NCBI GenBank assembly: GCA_013997645.1
Contig: PNKB01000001.1
Location: 1-64,000, forward strand
Length of the DNA stretch: 64,000 nucleotides
Reading direction: 5' to 3'
Source of the DNA: Cyanobacteria bacterium PR.3.49
GTDB lineage: Bacteria > Cyanobacteriota > Vampirovibrionia > Obscuribacterales > Obscuribacteraceae
Shown here piece after piece: positions 57,809 to 64,000 of this stretch (position 1 is the first letter of the stretch; each line of letters opens with the position of its first letter). Below the pieces are notes generated by a model, which saw nothing but the letters and a program-made list of their open reading frames with translations, did no database searches and had not been told where the DNA came from. The position numbers were made by a program, and so were the translations under genes.

Positions 57809-57828
57809 TTTGTAAACACTTCTTGTTC

Positions 57829-59595
57829 TCATTCTTTGGGCAGTTTCACTTCAAAGCAAGTGCCCTTTCCAAGCTCGCTTGTCACCACAATATTTCCATC
57901 GTGCAGCTCAACGAGTTTCTTACAAATTTCCAACCCCAACCCAAATCCCTGCTTATGCACCCCATTTGTGTCCCGCACTTGCTGAAATCGCTCGAACAAG
58001 CGCTTCAAATCCTCTTCTGTAATCCCTGGCCCGTTATCTTTTACAAAAATCGATGTTGCTCTTTCACTCTCTGCGTAATCAATCTCAATAGGAACATTCA
58101 CAGGTGAAAATTTGATTGCATTTCCGAGCAAATTTACCAACACTTGAACCATGCGGTCATTGTTGCAATAAATCAGCCTATCGCTGTCTTGATGCCTAAT
58201 TTGTATGCCTTTCGTTTTCGCTAACATCTCGACGGACCGCAAAGCTTCTTCGACAAGGTCATTGAACGAAACAAGTTCTTTTTCAATCTCAACTTTTCCA
58301 GCATCAAGTCGTTCAATTTCCAGCAAATCATTGACCATGGCTATAAGCCTGGAATTGCTGCCGATGGTTCGATCAATCAATGAAATCCCACGCTCAGACA
58401 ATGTGCCGATACTCGGATCAGATTTCAACAATTCAAGCGTCATAAGATTAGCGCTGATTGGGGTTCTCAAATCATGACTAACCATCTGCATAAAAGACTG
58501 TTTCAAGCGCTCCACTTCTTTGCGTGCACCAATATCATGCGCAACACAAAAATACGATTGCTCAACTGCTGACCAGGCGGCGGAGATTTGCAGTTCGACG
58601 GGGTCTCCAGACTTATGTCTAAGCTCCGCTTCAAAGGTTTGATCCTCACCTAAATTTCGAGCCATTTCAATCTTGTCTATGCAGGGCGACAAAATGTTCG
58701 CGGCGTGCTGACCCAAAAATTCATCAGTGCTAAATCCTAAAATTTTGGTGACGGCATCATTCACAAAAGAAAAACGCAGTTTGGAGTCGATTGCAAAAAT
58801 CAACTCACCGGAATTTTTCAGCGTTGCGCGCTCACGCTCAGTCAATTCGCTCATCGACTTCGCCATGTGGTGAAAACGCCTATCGAGCATGGACAATTCA
58901 TCGGTTCCGCGCATTGGTGTCATTAGAGCTTTTCCGAGCGCAAGATTCTCGGAATTCATCATAAGAACGTTCAATTGTTTGCGAATGCTAGCAGCAAAAA
59001 CAAAAACGAGAGCTAGAGCAAAGGTACCACTGACCAAAACAGCGGTCATCAGCAGAGCGTCAAATTTTGCTTGTTTTTCCGTCACCTCACGAATTTTGAG
59101 CTCGTGCGCCACATCGGCAGCATCCATATCTCGTTTAGTCAACGAGATAATGTCTCGCCCGAGTTTTGTAATACGCATAAAGTCCATCGGGCTTGTCATA
59201 TGCGGCTCGTGCAAACCTTTAGAATTCACTGCTTCATCCAGACATTCTTCCAATGTGTGCATCGTTTGTAAGATGCCGGCAAATTGATTCGGCGTTGTTT
59301 CCGAAGTCTTTATACGCTTACTCAATCTGCGCAATTCATCCAAAGATTCAGAAGCACGCTGACGTTCCAAATCAGAACCTGATGAACCGGTATTTTTGTA
59401 ATTCATCAAATACGTCAAAGGATCAAGGCTGCATTTGAGCGCGCGGTGAATCAAGATAATCGTATCCTGACTCTTTCGCTCGGCTGCATATGCGAGATTT
59501 AGCTCATTCTGCCCTTTCATGACTGCGATGATAAACCCGACTTCCAGCAGAAGCGGAACAATCATCAAAAGTGCCATTTTTTGCCAGAGCTTCAT
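57829..59595 (-). CDS. PAS domain-containing sensor histidine kinase
   Basis: TM segments, HAMP-like, PAS, MVSHDLRTPISA, NLLGNAIKFSP, DNGPGITEED, GFGLGLEICKKLVELHDG. Confidence 0.93.
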   Translation of the reverse strand: MKLWQKMALLMIVPLLLEVGFIIAVMKGQNELNLAYAAERKSQDTIILIHRALKCSLDPLTYLMNYKNTGSSGSDLERQRASESLDELRRLSKRIKTSETTPNQFAGILQTMHTLEECLDEAVNSKGLHEPHMTSPMDFMRITKLGRDIISLTKRDMDAADVAHELKIREVTEKQAKFDALLMTAVLVSGTFALALVFVFAASIRKQLNVLMMNSENLALGKALMTPMRGTDELSMLDRRFHHMAKSMSELTERERATLKNSGELIFAIDSKLRFSFVNDAVTKILGFSTDEFLGQHAANILSPCIDKIEMARNLGEDQTFEAELRHKSGDPVELQISAAWSAVEQSYFCVAHDIGARKEVERLKQSFMQMVSHDLRTPISANLMTLELLKSDPSIGTLSERGISLIDRTIGSNSRLIAMVNDLLEIERLDAGKVEIEKELVSFNDLVEEALRSVEMLAKTKGIQIRHQDSDRLIYCNNDRMVQVLVNLLGNAIKFSPVNVPIEIDYAESERATSIFVKDNGPGITEEDLKRLFERFQQVRDTNGVHKQGFGLGLEICKKLVELHDGNIVVTSELGKGTCFEVKLPKE

Positions 59596-59633
59596 CGACA
59601 GTTATACTTACACAGGACTTATGAAAAATTCAC

Positions 59634-60164
59634 CTACGATTTCGAGGAATCAATCGCCATCACTTCATGCGGGTCCCAGCGGAAGATCGCTTTCACCAGC
59701 GGAAGCAGCGGATGATTCAACGCTTTTGAACTGAAGAAAACTTCGTGTTCTCTTTCAGTTGCGGACATGTGGTGCAGTTCCGGAATAAAACGTTCCAAAC
59801 CGAGATGGCTGGCGTGTTCTGCTGCGCCCTCATACTCCATCACGTTGGCGTGTTCCAACTTACCTGCAAAATACATTGGCAAGAAATATCCGATCACGAA
59901 GCACGAAATTGAGACAGTGCGTCCGATCATCCACATCATGCACTCGCGCCAAACTTGTGGTTTCTCATCCAAAGCCTTCAGCATCTCTCCAACTGTCGCG
60001 CGATGCTCGAGTTCTTCCCTCTCAATTTTTTGAACAGTAGCGCGTTCCTCAGGATCTTTGAGCGAACGCCAGTGCCCGCTGTATGCAAGCGCCGCCGCCA
60101 GTTCGCCCGAATAAGCCATTCGAAGCAAAAGCACCAGTCGGCGTCGATGTTCCTGAGTGTCCAT
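59634..60164 (-). CDS. Ferritin-like/COQ7-type diiron-fold protein
   Basis: YSGELAAALAYSGHW, EREELEHRATVGEML, LEHANVMEYEGAAEHAS, TEREHEVFF: four-helix Glu/His pattern. Confidence 0.65.
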   Translation of the reverse strand: MDTQEHRRRLVLLLRMAYSGELAAALAYSGHWRSLKDPEERATVQKIEREELEHRATVGEMLKALDEKPQVWRECMMWMIGRTVSISCFVIGYFLPMYFAGKLEHANVMEYEGAAEHASHLGLERFIPELHHMSATEREHEVFFSSKALNHPLLPLVKAIFRWDPHEVMAIDSSKS

Positions 60165-60227
60165 AATCGCCGCAATTGTATGCCCTTTGAATCTTCATGT
60201 GCTAAAACTGTCCTTGCGGAGGTGCCC

Positions 60228-60857
60228 ATGTTTAATGTTTGTCCGGGTTGCGGGGAATACAGCGACAACAAGGAAGTCATTCCTATTCCGCCCGTCGCAA
60301 TCTGCCGCCATTGTCAGTACGGCAGTCCCTTTGTTCTTTTGCCGATGTTCGTCGTAACTGGTGCCAGCGGTTCCGGCAAAACGACGGCGGCACTGAAGCT
60401 TTCCAGACAAATGCAAAACGTTGTGGTGCTGGACCAGGACATTTTGTGGAACGACTCGTTCAACACGCCGGAAGATAATTACTACGAATTTCGCAACTTG
60501 TGGCTGCGAATGGTGAAAAACATCAATCAGTCAGGGCGTCCAGTTGTCTTGTTCGGCAGCGGCATACCCGATCAGTTTGAAAAAACAAACGAACGCCGCT
60601 ACATCGAGAAAGTTCATTACATGGCACTCTACTGCAAAGAAGACGTGCTGGTCGACAGGCTCAAAGCGCGTCCGCATTGGCGCAAATCCGGCGCTGAAGA
60701 AAACCTCAAGTCTATGGTCGAATTCAATCAGTGGTTGAAAGACAATGCTGATAATACTGAACCAAAGATGTCACTGCTGGACACCACGGAAATCGAAATC
60801 GCTGAGACCGTTGAGTCTATCCAGAATTGGGTGTCCGAAAATCTGCCAAAGAAATAA
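60228..60857 (+). CDS. P-loop nucleotide kinase/ATPase-like protein with N-terminal Zn-ribbon
   Basis: CPGCGE...CRHCQ; Walker A VTGASGSGKTT; start inferred at 60228 after gcggagg SD. Confidence 0.82.
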   Translation: MFNVCPGCGEYSDNKEVIPIPPVAICRHCQYGSPFVLLPMFVVTGASGSGKTTAALKLSRQMQNVVVLDQDILWNDSFNTPEDNYYEFRNLWLRMVKNINQSGRPVVLFGSGIPDQFEKTNERRYIEKVHYMALYCKEDVLVDRLKARPHWRKSGAEENLKSMVEFNQWLKDNADNTEPKMSLLDTTEIEIAETVESIQNWVSENLPKK

Positions 60858-60968
60858 GTTTCCTTTTGGGAACTTTTGAAAGTTTGCAAGCTCTACATTG
60901 GCCTGGTTGTGGTGAAAACTGCAACTGGGCGGTTAGCGCGGACTGCTTTTATCTTTGGAAAAACAGCA

Positions 60969-61370
60969 ATGAGCAACACATACGACCATCATTTACTATC
61001 CTGGCGGGTGCTACCCAATCTCGTTATGGCAGGACTTTGCGTGGGGTTTATTGCCGGAATTATCAACTACAAGCCGGCAGACGGCAATTTGCGCTTATCC
61101 CCTGGTATGGCAAAAGCCGCAGAAGTGGTTAAGCTCGAAGCACCGTCATCAGTCAAACGTGCTGCAGCAAGTGTAATTCCATCGCCGAATATAACTTCAG
61201 CACAAAATGAAGTTTCTGCATCAAATGATGTTTCAGCATCAAATACCTCGGTTCAGCCGCGCCCCGTCGAGTGGAATACCGCTGCACATGTCTTCGCCCC
61301 AACACATAACTACCAAGTACCGATTGCTGATTCTCTTGGAGTACGGTTGAAGACGATCGTTACGAGATAG
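60969..61370 (+). CDS. Hypothetical membrane-anchored protein
   Basis: TM segment NLVMAGLCVGFIAGIINY; short repeat SAxNxVSASNDVSASN. Confidence 0.55.
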   Translation: MSNTYDHHLLSWRVLPNLVMAGLCVGFIAGIINYKPADGNLRLSPGMAKAAEVVKLEAPSSVKRAAASVIPSPNITSAQNEVSASNDVSASNTSVQPRPVEWNTAAHVFAPTHNYQVPIADSLGVRLKTIVTR

Positions 61371-61378
61371 AATGAGCG

Positions 61379-62086
61379 CTATTTCAGAAAATCGCCCATA
61401 AGGCCATTGTCCTTTTTTGTCCGTGCTAAATCCTTGTCCGCTAGTGCGTGGAGCCCCATTCGCTCATAGGCTTTTGCGCGCGATCCGTATCCGGTTAGAT
61501 CATTCGGGACGATTTTTATTACTGCACTGTAGTCGTCGACTGCTTTCTGATACTTCTTCTGATGGAAATAGACATCACCGCGAATTCTGTATAGCCAGTA
61601 GCTCTTGGGGTTGACCGCAATGCCTTTCGAAAAAATGTCAATTGCTTCGTCATAGCGTTTTTGCTGGTAATAAAGTTCGCCCAGCATCTTGTAATACTCA
61701 TCATTTTTCTTCAGCGCAATCGCTTTCTTCATGTCCGCTATTGCTGCATCGAATCGATGCAGATTCACATTGGCTTCCGCTTTCATACGGTAAATCCAAT
61801 CTTGCTTTTCATGCGCTGAGACAGCCATCGCCTTCTCAAAATCTGCGACTGCCAGCTCATAGCGCTCGGTGCGCAAGTAATATCGTCCTCGAATTGTGTA
61901 TAAATGCCCATGCTGAGGCGCTAGTTTGATGCCCCTGGTGATCGTTCGGATGGCATCTTCTCTATGTCCGCTTTTATACAGCATCTCCGCAGAATCTTCG
62001 ATGGTTCTGGCAAAGACCGTGCTGCACGATACTGCTGCTGCAAAAGCGGCAAGCGCGACAAGGGAATTAAGACGTGAGCGACGCAT
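61379..62086 (-). CDS. Secreted TPR-repeat protein
   Basis: Signal peptide; canonical TPRs (YYKMLGELYYQQKRYDEAIDIFSKGIAVNPKSYWLYRIRGDVYFHQKKYQKAVDDYSAVIKIVP). Confidence 0.9.
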   Translation of the reverse strand: MRRSRLNSLVALAAFAAAVSCSTVFARTIEDSAEMLYKSGHREDAIRTITRGIKLAPQHGHLYTIRGRYYLRTERYELAVADFEKAMAVSAHEKQDWIYRMKAEANVNLHRFDAAIADMKKAIALKKNDEYYKMLGELYYQQKRYDEAIDIFSKGIAVNPKSYWLYRIRGDVYFHQKKYQKAVDDYSAVIKIVPNDLTGYGSRAKAYERMGLHALADKDLARTKKDNGLMGDFLK

Positions 62087-62155
62087 ACGGCATCAGGTAC
62101 GGTGAAAGAGGTTTCCTTCACCATAATACCTTGCTGAGCAACAGAAGCCGAAGAA

Positions 62156-62377
62156 TCAAACGAAAATTTGGGGAGTGCCGGTGCGGGTATCGCAAGCATC
62201 TCGAAATCGCGACATCAGCCTGTCCCAGCCACACATGAAATAAAAGCCTTCATTTATCTTGTGACCCGACACACCCGCGGAGGGTTTTTCGCTATTAGCC
62301 GAGTCGTGAATCGTAGATAAAGTTACGAGCGCATCAACAAATTCTTGATCCAACACCTTTGATTTCTTGAAACTCAT
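62156..62377 (-). CDS. Small hypothetical protein (73 aa)
   Basis: ORF preceded by aggtggg SD-like sequence; no family recognised. Confidence 0.4.
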   Translation of the reverse strand: MSFKKSKVLDQEFVDALVTLSTIHDSANSEKPSAGVSGHKINEGFYFMCGWDRLMSRFRDACDTRTGTPQIFV

Positions 62378-62458
62378 AGCGAAAACCCACCTGCAACCAT
62401 GACAGTAGTTTATGAAAGAGCAGGGTATGAAATCCGGAACGATTTGTGTATTTTTTGT

Positions 62459-64000
62459 TTATTGTCCGGACCCGTCCAGTGTGACTCTCAAAAGCAGCTG
62501 TTTGTCGTCAGACTCCAAATTCATACTGCCACCGTGCTGCTGAACGATCAACCTTAAAAGGTCAGCCGCCAATCGGCCGCGCGCACTCTCTTTGTTCAAT
62601 GCGTTTTTTGCGCATTCGCCACCCGGGGCAAGCACAGTCAATCTGAACTCGCGACCAACTTCTATTGCATTCAATGAAATTGAAGAATTGGCAGGGGCAT
62701 TCAAAATAATGTCATTCAGAACAGCCGTCAATGATTGCACCAGCCTGATCGCATCCGCTCGCACTGAAATTTCCGGATGAGCGACTTTGAGTTGTATATT
62801 CTTGCTAGACAACAAGTGCGTGAGATTACGTTCGGTTTTGGTGAGAACATCATCGATTTGCACTTCACTCTTTTGCACAAGAACTTTGCCTGACAAAATC
62901 TTCTCGACATCGAGGAGATTAGTCAGCAACGAAATCAAATCGATGATGCTTTGCTTGGTTGCAGCAACTATGGCTTTGCCGCGCTCGTTGATCGGACCAA
63001 ACACGCCCGCATCCATTAAATCTACTTTCGCCAAAAGTGATGTAAGAGGTGTGCGAAACTCATGACTGGTCAGCGCAATCAATTCTTGTTTGAATCTCTC
63101 TAGCTTTAACAACTTATTCGCGGCAGCATAAAATGACTGCTCGACAAATGCTATCTCATCATTCTCTGTGGAAGGCTCAGGCAGCGGTTCGCGCGCGGCG
63201 AAAAGCTTGGCGTTGTCAGCGATCTTGCCTGCTCTTGCCGTGAAGCGACGAATTATGTAGATACCTAGAAAGACAGAAACCAGAAAAATAGAGAAGATAA
63301 ACAAGATCGCTATTTTCTCTACGACCTCTCGCATCTCTGCTTTGCCTAAAATATTTTTCTCTACGAGAGTTTTCTCTCGAGATATAGCTTCGTCCAGTGG
63401 ATCCACAAGCTGTGTGACACTGCGTTCAAACGCGTCCCTATTTTTCGGTCCGAAAAACTGATCCGGATTTGCGTCTTCCGAAGCGAGCATGAACTGGTCC
63501 TGGACAGCAATCTGATTGTTGACGATTGCTTCCAATGGCTGAACAATTTTTGCAACACTGGAATTTGAACGCGCTTCATTTTGAATTTTCGACAAATAGG
63601 CAAAAGCCGAACGACGTTCGTACCGCAGCTGTTGAACAAACGACTCCGTTGGCTCGACGTTATACAAAGTAGCAAAAAATGTCGCACGGGCTAACGCATC
63701 TACCAATTTTGCATGGTAGCTGGTCATTTGACTGACTCTATTAAACTCGTTGACGTTCTCTCGAATAGAACCGATCACATTCCACAATGTCACACTAGTC
63801 AAAAGCTGCACAGCAAGCGGCAAGAGAACCATGAGGAGTAGTTTGCGCCAGAGTGTTGGATGAAAACTTGAAGGCGCATCAGTAGTAGGTTCGAAAACCG
63901 GTACAGAAGCTACGGACTCACTATTTAGTTCAGAATTCGAATTGACGGTTGGCAATGAAAACCAAAAAGTTGAGCCCTGACCCAATTTAGATTGAAAACC
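62459..64000 (-). CDS. Tandem (double) histidine kinase, N-terminal part beyond window
   Basis: Frame continues to window edge (GFQSKLGQGSTFWFSLP = end of a HATPase_c domain); then TM, sensor, TM, H-box LTSHEFRTPLTS and a degenerate ATPase region. The called 'start' at 63985 is an in-frame TTG. Confidence 0.85.
   Translation of the reverse strand, partial: GFQSKLGQGSTFWFSLPTVNSNSELNSESVASVPVFEPTTDAPSSFHPTLWRKLLLMVLLPLAVQLLTSVTLWNVIGSIRENVNEFNRVSQMTSYHAKLVDALARATFFATLYNVEPTESFVQQLRYERRSAFAYLSKIQNEARSNSSVAKIVQPLEAIVNNQIAVQDQFMLASEDANPDQFFGPKNRDAFERSVTQLVDPLDEAISREKTLVEKNILGKAEMREVVEKIAILFIFSIFLVSVFLGIYIIRRFTARAGKIADNAKLFAAREPLPEPSTENDEIAFVEQSFYAAANKLLKLERFKQELIALTSHEFRTPLTSLLAKVDLMDAGVFGPINERGKAIVAATKQSIIDLISLLTNLLDVEKILSGKVLVQKSEVQIDDVLTKTERNLTHLLSSKNIQLKVAHPEISVRADAIRLVQSLTAVLNDIILNAPANSSISLNAIEVGREFRLTVLAPGGECAKNALNKESARGRLAADLLRLIVQQHGGSMNLESDDKQLLLRVTLDGSGQ

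Noticed and set aside
57631-58107. 158-aa plus-strand ORF
   Set aside because: Runs out of frame through the NADAR remnant and hairpin and then antisense into the histidine kinase.
1-64000. CRISPR arrays, rRNA operons, tRNA genes, IS transposases, integrases
   Set aside because: Scanned by eye for repeat-spacer periodicity, tRNA-like ends and transposase/integrase motifs; none recognised, though a small tRNA could be missed without software.

Overview
The window is about 64 kb of bacterial chromosome. The gene families suggest an Obscuribacterales/'Melainabacteria'-like organism, but that is inference from family content only. It opens inside a purH-purE-purK cluster, with purH truncated at the left edge. 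The rest is a mosaic of signalling genes: five Ser/Thr protein kinases, an FHA protein and five orphan PAS/HAMP-type histidine kinases, plus many signal-peptide or membrane TPR proteins. Metabolic and transport genes include a TolC/RND/MFP efflux operon, a cystathionine gamma-synthase/lyase plus aspartokinase operon, a DSD1-type PLP enzyme, an MprF-like lysyltransferase domain protein, a patatin, and a lone Eco57I/PglX-like adenine methyltransferase. No rRNA, tRNA, CRISPR array or intact transposase was recognised. The observations most worth following up are: (1) a ~340-nt structured leader with an attenuator-like terminator upstream of the metB-like/lysC operon; (2) a small accessory segment (about 54.5-57.8 kb) with a DUF3800-like Zn-ribbon protein, a divergent alpha/beta hydrolase and an unannotated decayed NADAR-family remnant carrying an in-frame TAG at a conserved Trp position; (3) a WG-repeat protein in an overlapping operon with two membrane kinases that have atypical catalytic motifs (HRD[L/F]TPDN, and DFN instead of DFG); (4) an FHA / low-complexity linker / apparently inactivated nuclease-like protein paired with a kinase; (5) a 31-bp palindrome inside that kinase gene; (6) a histidine kinase at the right edge that is a fusion of two kinase modules. 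All family calls were made by eye from motifs; no database search was run.
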